A stretch of 64,000 bases of DNA from Pseudomonas sp. MYb60 (GCF_002979555.1 NZ_PCOZ01000008.1:1-64000); one strand, 5' to 3'. Shown: positions 30,726-42,961, counted from the stretch's first letter. Notes: a model not told the origin generated them from the letters alone. Numbers and translations are program-made.

Positions 30726-30751
30726 GGCCAACGTCCGTTTGGACGTTGGCC
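30726..30751 (+). terminator. hairpin after pgi
   Basis: Perfect 11-bp stem GGCCAACGTCC-type (30726-30736 with 30741-30751) with a GTTT loop, 14 bases beyond the pgi stop. There is no long T tract, so it may be a weak terminator. Confidence 0.6.
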
Positions 30752-30816
30752 TTGAACCCTCCCCTCACTGCGTGCATCTTTATGACTTGTCCCTAAAACA
30801 AGAATAAGGACCGCAC

Positions 30817-32754
<1,938 letters not shown>

Positions 32755-32770
32755 GAACCCCTGAGTCGCC

Positions 32771-33640
32771 ATGGAATTCATCCGCAGCCGTATCGAAACC
32801 CAGTTGATGAGCCTGACCGGCCTATCGCTGGGCCAACTGGACCTGGAAAACCCCAAGGGCGATCCCGGCCTGTTTGGGCCGGGTTCGGTGAGCTGGCAGG
32901 TCCATGGCGATTTCAGCAGCATGCTGATCGGCGGCATCAGTGCGCTGATGCTCCAAGCCTTGCACCCACTGGCCCTGGCGGGCGTGTGGGACCATTCGAA
33001 CTTTCGCCAGGATATGCTCGGGCGCCTGCGCCGCACCTCGCAGTTTATTTCCGGCACCACGTTTGGCTCGCGACGTGACGCCGAGTGGCTGATCGAAAAA
33101 GTGCGCACTATCCACCTGCAAGTGGTCGGCCATGCGCCGGATGGGCGGCCTTATGCTGCCAGCGATCCGGCGTTATTGACCTGGGTGCATGTGGCGGAGG
33201 TCAGCAACTTTCTCGCGGCGCACCTGCGCTATCGCAACCCGCACCTTAGCGGTCGGGATCAAGATCGCTATTACAGTGAAATCGCCTTGGTGGCCGAATG
33301 TTTGGGGGCGCGGCATGTTCCGCGTTCACGGCAGGAAGTTTCGGACTACCTCGAGCGCATCCGCCCGCAATTGCTCTGCGATGAGCGCAGCCGCGAAGTC
33401 GTGCGCCTGCTGCTTGACGCGCCCTCCCCCAGCACGATGGCCAAACCCTTTAGCGCCTTGATGATGCAGGCGGGCATTGACCTGCTGCCGGATTGGGCCA
33501 GCGCCATGCTTGAGCAACACCAGAGTCCTCTGCAACGTCAAATGATCCGCGCCGGGGTCAAGCGCAGTGCGCCATTATTGCGATGGGCCATGCGCAATGG
33601 TTCGGTGCAACGCGCTCATCGGCGGATGGGGCTGATGTAG
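32771..33640 (+). CDS. MpaB/DUF2236 family oxygenase-like protein
   Basis: 289 residues of the DUF2236 (ER-bound oxygenase MpaB / latex-clearing protein) family. GDFSSMLIGGISALMLQALHPLALAGVWDHS (residues about 41-70; key part LLQ/LQALHP) and VHVAEVSNFL are the conserved haem-region segments, with histidines near residues 59 and 141. No signal peptide. Substrate unknown. It starts 16 bases after acs and may be co-transcribed, but nothing links it to acetate metabolism beyond position. Confidence 0.82.
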   Translation: MEFIRSRIETQLMSLTGLSLGQLDLENPKGDPGLFGPGSVSWQVHGDFSSMLIGGISALMLQALHPLALAGVWDHSNFRQDMLGRLRRTSQFISGTTFGSRRDAEWLIEKVRTIHLQVVGHAPDGRPYAASDPALLTWVHVAEVSNFLAAHLRYRNPHLSGRDQDRYYSEIALVAECLGARHVPRSRQEVSDYLERIRPQLLCDERSREVVRLLLDAPSPSTMAKPFSALMMQAGIDLLPDWASAMLEQHQSPLQRQMIRAGVKRSAPLLRWAMRNGSVQRAHRRMGLM

Positions 33641-33705
33641 CTGCGCGCCCATAACTGTTAAACTCCGCGCCCTCACTACCCCATCGACTCAGCAAGGCGC
33701 GCTCC

Positions 33706-34722
33706 ATGTCTCCCTTGAATCAGGCGCTGCGCGCCGCCCTCGATCATCGTCAAGACCTGATCAACGAGCTGCACGGCCAGGGCACCGACTGCTACCGACT
33801 GTTCCATGGCAGCCAGGAAGGCGCGGGTGGCCTGACCATCGACCGCTACGGCCCGCAATTGCTGGTGCAGAGTTTCCATCAGTCGCTGCAGACCGACGAG
33901 TTGCTGGAGCTGCACCAGTTGATCAACCAGTACATGGGCCTGGAATTGCTGCTGGTGTACAACGACCGTTCCCGTGGCAACTCTCGCGTGGACCGCGAAG
34001 ACAGTGTCTACCGCGCCGCCCCGCAGGCGCTGGAAGACCTTGTCGGCCACGAATGGGACCTCAATTACCGCGTGCGTGGCCGCCACGCCGGACAAGACCC
34101 GCTGTTGTTCCTCGACCTGCGCAATACCCGCGGTTGGGTCAAGGCCAATAGCGCCGGTAAAAGTGTGCTGAACCTGTTCGCCTACACCTGCGGCGTAGGT
34201 TTGAGCGCCGCAGCCGGGGGTGCCCGTGAGGTGTGCAACCTGGACTTCGCCGAGGGCAACCTGGCGGTGGGACGTGAGAACGGCTTGCTCAACCCGCAAT
34301 TGCCCACCATGCAATTCGTGCAGTCCGACTACTTTCCGGCCATTCGCCAATTGGCCGGCCTGCCGATCACCCAGCGTCGCGGGCAGAAACTGCCGAGTTA
34401 TCCACGCTTGGAGCAGCGCCAGTACGACCTGGTATTGCTGGACCCTCCCGCATGGGCCAAGAGCGCCTTCGGCACCGTCGACCTGTTGCGCGACTACCAG
34501 AGCCTGCTCAAACCTGCACTGCTGACCACCGCCGAGAACGGCGTGCTGATCTGCTGCAACAACCTCGCGAAGGTCAGCATGGACGACTGGCGCGAGCAGG
34601 TATTGCGGTGCGCGGAAAAAGCCGGACGCCCAGTGCGCGACTGGCAGATCATGACACCCGGCGCGGATTTCCCGTCGCAGGATCAGCAGCCTCCTCTGAA
34701 AACCCTGATACTTCAGCTGTAG
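33706..34722 (+). CDS. class I SAM-dependent methyltransferase, RlmI/RlmK-like
   Basis: 338 residues. An N-terminal part (GGLTIDRYGPQLLVQSF near residue 41) resembles the EEHEE/PUA-linked region of RlmI-type rRNA cytosine methyltransferases. The Rossmann domain has VLNLFAYTCGVGLSAAAGG near 155 for SAM and LVLLDPPAWAKS near 243, a DPPAWAKS motif typical of base methylation on rRNA. The exact nucleotide is not determinable here; it is shorter than RlmI and lacks a clear PUA domain. Confidence 0.82.
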   Translation: MSPLNQALRAALDHRQDLINELHGQGTDCYRLFHGSQEGAGGLTIDRYGPQLLVQSFHQSLQTDELLELHQLINQYMGLELLLVYNDRSRGNSRVDREDSVYRAAPQALEDLVGHEWDLNYRVRGRHAGQDPLLFLDLRNTRGWVKANSAGKSVLNLFAYTCGVGLSAAAGGAREVCNLDFAEGNLAVGRENGLLNPQLPTMQFVQSDYFPAIRQLAGLPITQRRGQKLPSYPRLEQRQYDLVLLDPPAWAKSAFGTVDLLRDYQSLLKPALLTTAENGVLICCNNLAKVSMDDWREQVLRCAEKAGRPVRDWQIMTPGADFPSQDQQPPLKTLILQL

Positions 34723-34809
34723 GACGTTTCCCAAGAGCCTGGATCTTCGGAACCGAAAACCCGTGCCATACTCAAAGGCACTCCTGTTTGACATAGATGG
34801 CGCCGCCCC

Positions 34810-37728
34810 ATGCCCAAAGGATTGATCCGCGCCGCTGGCGCCTTGTTGACCGCCCTCGCTTTATACAGTTTGCTGGGTTTCTTGATTCTGCCGGGCATTG
34901 CCCTTCGCATTGCGAACCAGCAGTTGGCCGAGTACGCCACGGTACCGGCACGGATCGAACGGATAGAGCTCAATCCGTTCAGCCTCGAACTGACTGTCTG
35001 GGGCCTCAAGATCGGCGAACCGGGCAAGGAGCACGTCGGTTTCGAGCGCCTGTATGCCAACCTGCAGATCGACAGCCTGTGGACCCGCGCACTGCATTTG
35101 GCCGATGTCCAGTTGGACCAGCCCAAGACTGAAGTGCTGTTCGACAAGTCCGGCCAACTGAACCTGGCGCAGCTGTTCAAACTGCCGCCCAGCGAGCCCG
35201 CCCCGGCCGATCCTGACGCCAAGCCCTTCCCGCTGCGCATCGACAGCATCAAGCTGGCCGGCGGTTATGTGCACTTCGAGGATTTGCGCCCCAGCGAACC
35301 CATCGAATTTCTCTACGACAAACTCGACTTCGAACTGAAGAACCTCAGCACCCTGCCCGAAGACAATGCCGACATGACGCTGGTCGCGGCAGGCCCCGAA
35401 GGTGGGCAGATCGACTGGAAAGGCAATTTCAGCCTGGTGCCCATCACCTCCGAAGGTACGCTGAAAGTCACCGACGGCAAGATGAAAGCCTGGTGGCCCT
35501 ATGTGCGTGACGCATTGCCTCTGGTACTTGAAGACGGCGTGCTCAACTTCAGCACCGAGTACAGGTTCAGCCTGGCCAAAGAGACGGAGCTGAACCTGAC
35601 CAACACCGCCGCCAGCATCGCCCCGTTTGCCATCAAGGCGCCGGACGGCCGACCGCTGGCGCGGCTGGAGCGGCTGGACGTCAGCGAAACCACGGTGGAC
35701 CTGGCCAAGCAGCAGGTCGTCATCGGCAAGATCCGCAGCAACAAGCTGGAAACCTGGGCAGCCCGCGAGGCCGACGGCCAACTGGATTGGCAAAAACTGT
35801 TCGCCAGCCAGCCGAGCAAACCCACCCAGAAAGCAGAGCCCGCCACTGCGCCGGCAACCGCCGATTCGCCCAAAGCCGAGCCGGTTGCGCCGAGCAAGCC
35901 TTGGCAAGTACTGCTCAAGGACGTGCAACTGCGCAACTACCAAGTGCACTTGGCGGATCGTCAGGTCAAACCTGCCGTGGCGCTGGAACTGGGTCCGCTG
36001 AACGTTGATGTGCAGAACTTCGACAGCCTCAACCAGAGCCCTTTCACCCTGAAAATCGACAGCGGGCTGGGCAAGCAAGGCAAGCTCCAGGCGAGCGGCG
36101 AGGTTAACCTCAACCCGGTCAGCGCCAAGTTGAAAGTCAACACGCAGGATATCGACCTGCGTGTCGCACAGGCTTACATCAGCCCGTTTATTCGCCTCGA
36201 ATTGCGCAGCGGGATGCTCGGCAGCAACCTCGACGTGAACCTCAAGAGCACCGATCCCCTGGCCCTGCAGGTGACCGGTCGGGCCCAGGTCGACCAGTTG
36301 CATACCCTCGACACGCTCAAGACCCGCGACTTTCTCAAATGGCAGCGCTTGGTGCTTGAAGGCGTGAACTACCAGCATGGCGACAGCCTGACCATCGACA
36401 AGGTCAACCTGCTGCAGCCGTATGCACGTTTCATGATCAACGATGACCGCACCACCAACATCGATGACTTGCTGATTCCACAACCGGCCGACAAAAGTCC
36501 CAAGCCCGCCAGCAAGGAAAAGCCGCTGGGTATTCGTATCGGCCAGATTGCGATCAACGACGGGTCGGCCAACTTTGCCGATTTCAGCCTGACACCCAAC
36601 TTCGCCACAGCGATTCAACAGCTCAACGGCCAGATCGGCACCATCGACAGCCGCCAGGCCAAACCGGCCACCGTCGATATCAAGGGCAAGGTGGACCGGT
36701 ATGCGCCGGTCACCATCAAGGGCAGCGTGAACCCGTTCGACCCGATGGCTGCGCTGGATATCGCCACCAGCTTCAAACGCGTCGAGCTGACCACCCTCAC
36801 CCCCTACTCCGGCAAGTTCGCCGGTTTCCGCATCCGCAAGGGCCGCCTGAACCTCGACCTGCATTACGTGATTACCAAAGGGCAATTGAAGGCCGAGAAC
36901 AAGGTGGTGGTCGAGCAATTGCAATTGGGGGAAAAGGTAGACAGTGCCGATGCTGTCGACTTGCCGATTCGCCTGGCCATTGCGCTGCTCAAAGACGTGG
37001 ATGGCAAGATTTCCATCGAACTGCCGGTGACGGGTGACTTGAACAACCCACAATTCAGCGTGATGCCGATCGTGTGGCAAACCCTGCGCAACCTGGTGGT
37101 GCGTGCTGCCACGGCGCCCTTCCGGATGCTCGGCGGTCTGGTATCCGGCGGTGGCTCTGAGGACTTGGGCAATGTGTCGTTTGCGGCCGGCTCCAGTGAG
37201 TTGAGCAAGGATGCCCAGGTGGCTTTGGACAAACTCGCCAAGGCACTCAAGGAACGTCCGACCTTGCGCCTGGAAATTGAAGGCACAGCCGCCGCCAACA
37301 GCGATGGCCCCTTCCTCGCCGCCGAGCGCCTGGAGCGCGAATACCAGTACAACTACTACAAGATTCTTCAGCGCCGGGGGGACAAAGTCCCTGCCCAAGC
37401 ATCATTGCTTGTCGTACCAGAGAAGGAAAAGGCGCCGTTGCTGGAAGGCATCTACCGCACGCGCTTGAAACAGCAACCGCCGGCTGAGTGGAAAGACTTG
37501 GGAGACGACGACCGCACTGCGAAGCTGCGTGACGGCGTCATCCAGTTCTGGAGCGCCAGTGATGTCTTGCTGCGCCAACTGGGCCAGGACCGTGCCAGCA
37601 CCATCAAGGACTATCTGGTGGATAAGGGCCAGTTGGAAGATGATCGGGCGTATTTCATTGACGCCAAGCTGGGCCAGGCTGAGAAGGATGGTCGGGTTGT
37701 GACACCGATGCATCTGGATGCCGAGTAA
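34810..37728 (+). CDS. large DUF748 protein (AsmA-like) with OmpA-like segment
   Basis: 972 residues. One N-terminal membrane span (about residues 7-29) anchors a long periplasmic region made of DUF748/AsmA-like beta repeats (PARIERIELNPFSLELTVWG; later IRIGQIAINDGSANFADFSL). A linker near 335-360 is rich in Pro, Ala and Lys. Near residue 800 is FAAGSSELSKDAQVALDKLA, resembling an OmpA-like peptidoglycan-binding start. The family is related to AsmA/TamB lipid-transfer proteins; the specific role here is unknown. It appears monocistronic. Confidence 0.83.
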   Translation: MPKGLIRAAGALLTALALYSLLGFLILPGIALRIANQQLAEYATVPARIERIELNPFSLELTVWGLKIGEPGKEHVGFERLYANLQIDSLWTRALHLADVQLDQPKTEVLFDKSGQLNLAQLFKLPPSEPAPADPDAKPFPLRIDSIKLAGGYVHFEDLRPSEPIEFLYDKLDFELKNLSTLPEDNADMTLVAAGPEGGQIDWKGNFSLVPITSEGTLKVTDGKMKAWWPYVRDALPLVLEDGVLNFSTEYRFSLAKETELNLTNTAASIAPFAIKAPDGRPLARLERLDVSETTVDLAKQQVVIGKIRSNKLETWAAREADGQLDWQKLFASQPSKPTQKAEPATAPATADSPKAEPVAPSKPWQVLLKDVQLRNYQVHLADRQVKPAVALELGPLNVDVQNFDSLNQSPFTLKIDSGLGKQGKLQASGEVNLNPVSAKLKVNTQDIDLRVAQAYISPFIRLELRSGMLGSNLDVNLKSTDPLALQVTGRAQVDQLHTLDTLKTRDFLKWQRLVLEGVNYQHGDSLTIDKVNLLQPYARFMINDDRTTNIDDLLIPQPADKSPKPASKEKPLGIRIGQIAINDGSANFADFSLTPNFATAIQQLNGQIGTIDSRQAKPATVDIKGKVDRYAPVTIKGSVNPFDPMAALDIATSFKRVELTTLTPYSGKFAGFRIRKGRLNLDLHYVITKGQLKAENKVVVEQLQLGEKVDSADAVDLPIRLAIALLKDVDGKISIELPVTGDLNNPQFSVMPIVWQTLRNLVVRAATAPFRMLGGLVSGGGSEDLGNVSFAAGSSELSKDAQVALDKLAKALKERPTLRLEIEGTAAANSDGPFLAAERLEREYQYNYYKILQRRGDKVPAQASLLVVPEKEKAPLLEGIYRTRLKQQPPAEWKDLGDDDRTAKLRDGVIQFWSASDVLLRQLGQDRASTIKDYLVDKGQLEDDRAYFIDAKLGQAEKDGRVVTPMHLDAE

Positions 37729-37746
37729 TCCTACCCCACAATAGAA

Positions 37747-37774
37747 CAGGCCCCGACACGAATGCCGGGGCCTG
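37747..37774. terminator. convergent hairpin between the DUF748 and BON genes
   Basis: Perfect 9-bp stem CAGGCCCCG / CGGGGCCTG (37747-37755, 37766-37774), 19 bases after the DUF748 stop and between two converging genes. No T tract on the plus strand, so strength is uncertain. Confidence 0.55.
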
Positions 37775-37882
37775 TAATGACCACATCCCTGTGGTCGGTC
37801 GCATGAACACGTGAGGTGCATTGAGTGGATAACAGGCTCACTCGTTGCCGCCGACGCTTAGTTCAAAGCGATTAGTGAAGCG

Positions 37883-38503
37883 TTACTCTGCTTTCAGGCC
37901 ATCGGCCGATACAGCTTTAACGCCTTTGATTTTCTTGGCGATATTCACCGCGGTAGTTTTCTGTGCATCAGTCACCGCAGCGGTGGACGACAGGGAAACT
38001 ACGCCTTTGTTGGTTTCGACTTTGATGTCGGTACCAGGAATGCCTTTTTCGGTTACCAGATCAGCTTTCACTTTGGTGGTGATCCAGGTATCCGAGGTAG
38101 CGCCTTTTGCGTCAGAGGCAGCAGCCTTGGTTTTGTCTACGTTGTCAGCTTTGTAAGCGCCACCTGCATGCAGGCTGTCAGCAGAAACTGCGGTCACACC
38201 TTTGATTTTCTTGGTGATGGCTACAGCAGTAGCTTTCTGCGATTCGGAAATTTCTACGTCAGACGACAGGGTAACCACACCTTTGTTGGTCTCAACCTTG
38301 ATGTCCGAACCTGGAATGCCTTTCTCGGTCAGCAGGTCAGCTTTGACTTTGGTGGTGATCCAAGTGTCCGAGGTGGACTCCTTGGCTTTGGTCACTTCAC
38401 CAGCAGCCAGGGTCATCGGCGCTTGAGAAGTTTGAGCAAAGGCAACGTTAGCACCCATAGCCAGGGTCAGAGCGGTAGCAGTAGCGAGAGCGAACTTCTT
38501 CAT
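37883..38503 (-). CDS. periplasmic protein with two BON domains (OsmY-like)
   Basis: 206 residues. A signal peptide ending at NVAFA near residue 23 is followed by two near-identical BON domains (about 48-115 and 135-205), each with the block SDTWITTKVKADL(L/V)TEKGIPG and VETNKGVV. Internal duplication is clear at protein and DNA level. OsmY-type proteins are induced by osmotic stress and stationary phase and act as periplasmic chaperones or membrane-contact proteins. The upstream 295 bases contain only promoter DNA and the pnp terminator. Confidence 0.9.
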   Translation of the reverse strand: MKKFALATATALTLAMGANVAFAQTSQAPMTLAAGEVTKAKESTSDTWITTKVKADLLTEKGIPGSDIKVETNKGVVTLSSDVEISESQKATAVAITKKIKGVTAVSADSLHAGGAYKADNVDKTKAAASDAKGATSDTWITTKVKADLVTEKGIPGTDIKVETNKGVVSLSSTAAVTDAQKTTAVNIAKKIKGVKAVSADGLKAE

Positions 38504-38749
38504 ACGAGTAACTCCTGTTTTAATAAAAGTCTGCAGCGTGTGTACCTTGATGCTGCAGCGTTAACAGGGATATTGCAGGCGCTGTGCCAAGTTTTAGAAA
38601 CCAACAAAACCCTTATAAATCAACAACTTAAAAAACAGCGCGATTTTCGAAATCGTGCAACTTGCATGAACCTCATCGTGCCTGCATGCAAGTTGCGGTT
38701 TTATCACTGCGCTAAAGGGCTGATTTCTCTTCACTTTCCCACGCGCATA
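38504..38749. other. upstream region of the BON-domain gene
   Basis: AT-richer than its surroundings, with no open frame. An inverted repeat CTGCAGC / GCTGCAG-type pair lies at about 38531-38558 and a short palindrome (CGATTTTCGAAATCG) at 38641-38655. A direct/inverted repeat of GCAACTTGCATG and GCATGCAAGTTGC brackets 38666-38697, forming a large stem. These could be transcription-factor sites or UTR structures of the BON gene; I cannot name a regulator. Confidence 0.4.
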
Positions 38750-38777
38750 AAAAAAGGACTCCGAAGAGTCCTTTTTT
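38750..38777 (-). terminator. intrinsic terminator of pnp
   Basis: Stem AAAAAGGACTC / GAGTCCTTTTT (38751-38761, 38766-38776) with a CGAA loop. Read on the minus strand it ends in a T tract, 22 bases after the pnp stop. Confidence 0.93.
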
Positions 38778-38798
38778 CAGCGTAAAGCTTACGGGGGA

Positions 38799-40904
38799 TT
38801 AAACGCCCGAAGCCTTGGCTGCTGCTACGTCCTTGATGGACAGCTTGATACGGCCGCGGTTGTCCACGTCCAGTACCAGCACTTCCACTTCCTGGCCTTC
38901 TTTCAGGATGTCGGTCACTTTCTCAACACGAGCGTCGCTCAGCATGGAGATGTGAACCAGACCGTCCTTGCCCGGCAGGATGTTGACGAATGCGCCGAAG
39001 TCGACGATGCGTTCAACCTTACCAACATAGATCTTGCCGATCTCGGCTTCAGCGGTGATGCCCAGGACGCGCTGACGTGCGGCTTCAGCTGCTTCCTTGG
39101 TTTCGCCGAAGATCTTGATCGAACCGTCGTCTTCGATGTCGATCGAAGCTTTGGTTTCTTCGCAGATCGCACGGATGGTCGCGCCGCCTTTACCGATAAC
39201 ATCACGGATTTTGTCGGTGTCGATTTTCATCGCGATCATGGTCGGAGCGTTTTCCGACAGCTCGGTGCGGGACTGACCAATGATCTGGTTCATCTGGCCG
39301 AGGATGTTCAGGCGCGCGTCCAGGGCTTGGCCCAGGGCGATTTCCATGATTTCTTCGGTGATGCCCTTGATCTTGATGTCCATCTGCAGCGCGGTCACAC
39401 CTTTGGCGGTACCGGCTACTTTGAAGTCCATGTCGCCCAGGTGATCTTCGTCGCCCAGGATGTCGGTCAGGATGGCGAACTTCTCGCCTTCTTTAACCAG
39501 GCCCATCGCGATACCGGCAACCGGTGCCTTCATCGGCACACCAGCATCCATCAGCGCCAGGGAAGCACCGCAAACGGACGCCATGGAGCTGGAGCCGTTG
39601 GATTCGGTGATTTCCGACACAACACGGATGGTGTACGGGAACACGTCAGCAGCAGGCAGCATGGCCTGAACCGAACGGCGTGCCAGACGGCCGTGACCGA
39701 TTTCGCGACGACCAGCGCCACCCATGCGACCACACTCGCCCACCGAGAACGGAGGGAAGTTGTAGTGCAGCATGAACGGGTCTTTTTTCTCGCCTTCCAG
39801 GGTGTCCAGCAGCTGTGCGTCACGGGCGGTGCCCAGCGTTGCAACAACCAGGGCCTGGGTTTCACCACGGGTGAACAGGGCCGAACCGTGAGTCTTGGGC
39901 AGAACGCCGACTTCGATGTTCAGCGGACGTACGGTCTTGGTGTCGCGACCGTCGATACGTGGTTTGCCGTTAACGATGTTTTCGCGAACGGTGCGGTATT
40001 CGATTTCACCGAAGGCTGCTTTGACTTCGCTGGAAGAAGGCTGGCCTTCTTCACCGGACAGCTTGGCAACGACCTGGTCCTTCAGCTCGCCCAGGCGAGC
40101 GTAACGGTCGGCCTTGACGGTGATGGTGTAGGCCTGGGAGATCGCTTCGCCGAACTCGGCACGGATGGCACCCAGCAGTTCAGTGGCTTCAGCTTGTGGA
40201 GCCCACGCCCAGGTAGGCTTGGCAGCTTCGGCGGCCAGTTCTTTAACAGCGTTGATCACCGACTGGAACTCGTCGTGAGCAAACAGTACCGCGCCCAGCA
40301 TCTGGTCTTCGGTCAGCTCTTTGGCTTCCGATTCAACCATCAATACAGCTTCCGAGGTACCGGCAACGACCATGTCCAGGCTTGATGCTTTCAACTGCTC
40401 GTAAGTCGGGTTCAGCAGGTAGCCGGTGCTTTCGTGGAAAGCAACGCGCGCTGCGCCGATCGGGCCATCGAAAGGAATGCCGGAGATCGCCAGAGCAGCC
40501 GATGTACCGATCATCGCAGCGATGTCCGGATCGGTTTTCTTGCTGGTGGAAACGACGGTGCAGACAACCTGCACTTCGTTCATGAAGCCTTCTGGGAACA
40601 GCGGACGGATCGGACGGTCGATCAGTCGGGAAGTCAGGGTTTCTTTCTCGGAAGGACGGCCTTCGCGCTTGAAGAAACCGCCAGGGATCTTACCGGCAGC
40701 GTAAGTTTTTTCCTGGTAATGAACGGAAAGAGGGAAGAAGCCTTTGCTCGGGTCAGCGGTCTTGGCGCCAACAACGGTCACCAGCACGGTAACGTCGTCA
40801 TCAACGGTAACCAGCACTGCGCCGGAGGCTTGACGGGCAATGCGGCCTGTCTCGAGGGTAACGGTCGACTGACCGAACTGGAATTTTTTGATAACCGGGT
40901 TCAC
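38799..40904 (-). CDS. pnp: polyribonucleotide nucleotidyltransferase (PNPase)
   Basis: Phosphorolytic 3'-5' exoribonuclease and part of the degradosome. 701 residues with two RNase PH domains (about 1-220 and 310-540), an intervening helical domain, a KH domain ([16 protein letters not shown] near 562) and an S1 domain ([18 protein letters not shown] near 622). It lies downstream of rpsO with a 194-base gap rich in hairpin potential, where RNase III processing and PNPase autocontrol act in E. coli. Confidence 0.98.
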   Translation of the reverse strand: MNPVIKKFQFGQSTVTLETGRIARQASGAVLVTVDDDVTVLVTVVGAKTADPSKGFFPLSVHYQEKTYAAGKIPGGFFKREGRPSEKETLTSRLIDRPIRPLFPEGFMNEVQVVCTVVSTSKKTDPDIAAMIGTSAALAISGIPFDGPIGAARVAFHESTGYLLNPTYEQLKASSLDMVVAGTSEAVLMVESEAKELTEDQMLGAVLFAHDEFQSVINAVKELAAEAAKPTWAWAPQAEATELLGAIRAEFGEAISQAYTITVKADRYARLGELKDQVVAKLSGEEGQPSSSEVKAAFGEIEYRTVRENIVNGKPRIDGRDTKTVRPLNIEVGVLPKTHGSALFTRGETQALVVATLGTARDAQLLDTLEGEKKDPFMLHYNFPPFSVGECGRMGGAGRREIGHGRLARRSVQAMLPAADVFPYTIRVVSEITESNGSSSMASVCGASLALMDAGVPMKAPVAGIAMGLVKEGEKFAILTDILGDEDHLGDMDFKVAGTAKGVTALQMDIKIKGITEEIMEIALGQALDARLNILGQMNQIIGQSRTELSENAPTMIAMKIDTDKIRDVIGKGGATIRAICEETKASIDIEDDGSIKIFGETKEAAEAARQRVLGITAEAEIGKIYVGKVERIVDFGAFVNILPGKDGLVHISMLSDARVEKVTDILKEGQEVEVLVLDVDNRGRIKLSIKDVAAAKASGV

Positions 40905-41098
40905 GGTGTCCTACCTTCTTTGTGGCTCTTGGGGAACTTGTCTTCTTGCGAAATTCTTGGGCAATCTCGGGAATCGGCCCGAGGCTCGTCCAGGGTAAAA
41001 CGTGTATCCAGATAAAACTTGAGGCTGGGAGCCTGCCATGGGCCAGCGGGAATCCCACTGACACACGGCAGACAACCAACCTCTAGCGCAATCGCTTA

Positions 41099-41368
41099 TT
41101 AGCGACGCAGACCCAGGCGACCGATCAGAGTCTGATAACGACCCAGATCCTTGCCTTTCAGGTAGTCCAGCAGCTTACGGCGCTGGTTTACCATGCGGAT
41201 CAGACCACGACGGGAGTGGTGATCTTTACCGTTGGCCTTGAAGTGACCTTGCAGCTTGTTGATGTTGTGGGTCAGCAGTGCAACTTGCACTTCTGGCGAA
41301 CCAGTGTCACCAACAGCTTGCTGATAGTCAGCAACGATTTGTGCTTTTTCTTGAACGTCGAGAGCCAT
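41099..41368 (-). CDS. rpsO: 30S ribosomal protein S15
   Basis: Primary 16S rRNA-binding protein of the central domain, also binding the 23S bridge. 89 residues, exactly the family length; [40 protein letters not shown] is the characteristic helix and loop region ([20 protein letters not shown]). Classic gene order with pnp downstream. The leader shows a hairpin but I cannot confirm an S15-binding pseudoknot. Confidence 0.98.
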   Translation of the reverse strand: MALDVQEKAQIVADYQQAVGDTGSPEVQVALLTHNINKLQGHFKANGKDHHSRRGLIRMVNQRRKLLDYLKGKDLGRYQTLIGRLGLRR

Positions 41369-41419
41369 GAGGCAATCCTTTTATCAGGAAACTGTTTCAG
41401 AAAAACAGCTTCAACAGGC

Positions 41420-41435
41420 CAGGGACAAATCCCTG
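41420..41435 (-). other. hairpin in the rpsO leader
   Basis: Perfect 6-bp stem CAGGGA-TTTG-TCCCTG, about 50 bases upstream of the rpsO ATG. It could be part of the S15 autoregulatory leader or simply untranslated structure. Confidence 0.4.
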
Positions 41436-41485
41436 TATCTAAAAATGAGTGTTGACCGTGCCTGTTAACAGCCACACTCGTCCGG

Positions 41486-42403
41486 TCATTCTGACCGAAT
41501 CAGTCGACGCGGCGCGATGCGCCCGTCTTCGCTCACTTCACCGATACCGATGAAGCGACCGTTATGATCTTGTACCCGCACCATGCCGAACTTCGGGGCA
41601 TCCGGGGCGCGTACGGGCTGGCCGTTGAGCCAATAGAACGCGCTGTGCTCCGAGAAGTGCAGCAATGGCCAATCGAGCAAACCGCTGTCCGATGGCATCA
41701 GGAAGCGATCAACGGCTTCGTTGCCACCTTCGGCATGTACCGCTTCAAGCTCTTCCAGCGTGACCGTCTGGGTCAGGTTGAAAGGGCCGGCCTGGGTGCG
41801 TCGCAGCTCTGCAACGTAAGCGCCGCAACCGAGCTGTTCACCAATATCTTCCACGAGGGTACGGATATAGGTGCCTTTGCTGCAGTCCACGGCCAAACGG
41901 GCGGTGTCGCCTTCACAGGCAAGCAATTCCAAGCGCGCAATAGTAACAGAACGCGGGTCGCGCTCCACTACTTCGCCCGCACGTGCCAGCTTGTAAAGAG
42001 GCTGCCCATCACGCTTGAGCGCCGAGTACATCGGAGGTATCTGACTGATTTGCCCACGAAAACCGGGTAATGCAGCTTCGATATCGGTACGACCAACGGT
42101 CACGTCGCGAACCTGCAGAACATCACCTTCGGCATCCCCGGTGGTGGTGGTCTTGCCCAGTTGCATCAGGGTTTCGTAACCCTTGTCGGAGTCGAGCAGG
42201 TATTGCGAAAACTTGGTCGCTTCGCCAAAGCACAATGGCAGTACGCCAGTTGCCAGCGGATCGAGACTGCCGGTATGCCCGGCCTTTTCGGCATTGAGCA
42301 GCCAGCGAACCTTCTGCAACGCCGCATTGGAGGTAAAGCCAATGGGCTTGTCGAGCAGAATGATGCCGCTGACGTTGCGACGGATACGTTTGACCTGAGC
42401 CAC
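41486..42403 (-). CDS. truB: tRNA pseudouridine-55 synthase
   Basis: Makes pseudouridine 55 in the T loop of all tRNAs. 305 residues; [16 protein letters not shown] near residues 40-55 contains the catalytic aspartate, KPIGFTSN is near the start, and the C-terminal third is the PUA-like region. It begins three bases after rbfA on the same strand. A short palindrome CGGTCATTCTGACCG (41480-41494) spans its stop codon. Confidence 0.98.
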   Translation of the reverse strand: MAQVKRIRRNVSGIILLDKPIGFTSNAALQKVRWLLNAEKAGHTGSLDPLATGVLPLCFGEATKFSQYLLDSDKGYETLMQLGKTTTTGDAEGDVLQVRDVTVGRTDIEAALPGFRGQISQIPPMYSALKRDGQPLYKLARAGEVVERDPRSVTIARLELLACEGDTARLAVDCSKGTYIRTLVEDIGEQLGCGAYVAELRRTQAGPFNLTQTVTLEELEAVHAEGGNEAVDRFLMPSDSGLLDWPLLHFSEHSAFYWLNGQPVRAPDAPKFGMVRVQDHNGRFIGIGEVSEDGRIAPRRLIRSE

Positions 42404-42406
42404 CGC

Positions 42407-42802
42407 TTACTCCTTGGCGTCTTCAGGTGTGGACGGGTGCTGGCTGTCTTCCGCCACGGCACGCTCGATCAATGCCGACAGGTGCGCGCCACGCACGACG
42501 CTTTCGTCGTAGTGGAAGTGCAACTGAGGCACGCTGCGCAGCTTCATTTCACGGGCCAACTGCATGCGCAGGAAACCTGCGGCGGAGTTGAGCACCTTGA
42601 TGCTTTGGGCGATTTCTTCGCTGCTGTCCTGCCCCATCACGGTGATGAAGATCTTGGCGTGACCCACGTCACGGCTCACTTCAACGGCGGTGATGGTGAC
42701 CAGGCCCACGCGTGGGTCTTTGACTTCGCGACGGATCAGTTGGGCCAGCTCGCGCTGCATCTGATCGCCGATACGCTGGGTACGGCTGTATTCTTTTGCC
42801 AT
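42407..42802 (-). CDS. rbfA: ribosome-binding factor A
   Basis: KH-like factor for late 30S maturation and cold adaptation. 131 residues, with [27 protein letters not shown] at the front (key part DPRVG) and [12 protein letters not shown] near 92. The last 15 or so residues are charged and probably disordered. Next to truB and downstream of infB, the standard order. Confidence 0.97.
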   Translation of the reverse strand: MAKEYSRTQRIGDQMQRELAQLIRREVKDPRVGLVTITAVEVSRDVGHAKIFITVMGQDSSEEIAQSIKVLNSAAGFLRMQLAREMKLRSVPQLHFHYDESVVRGAHLSALIERAVAEDSQHPSTPEDAKE

Positions 42803-42856
42803 GTCTTGTTACCTGTTACTGCCACACGGTGAAACCCGTGGGGTCTGAAAGCGGCA

Positions 42857-42890
42857 AACGCCCGGCCTGACAAAAGCCAGACCGGGCGTT
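42857..42890 (-). other. hairpin between infB and rbfA
   Basis: 9-bp stem AACGCCCGG / CCGGGCGTT (42857-42865, 42882-42890) with extra pairing inside. On the minus strand it ends with only TTT, so it may be a partial terminator or a processing site within the operon. Confidence 0.5.
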
Positions 42891-42961
42891 GCGTTTAGAG
42901 TCCGTACACTGCGCGGAGCATTTGCATGCCCACCCGCCGCGTGGCTCCGGAAGTGCGCGAG

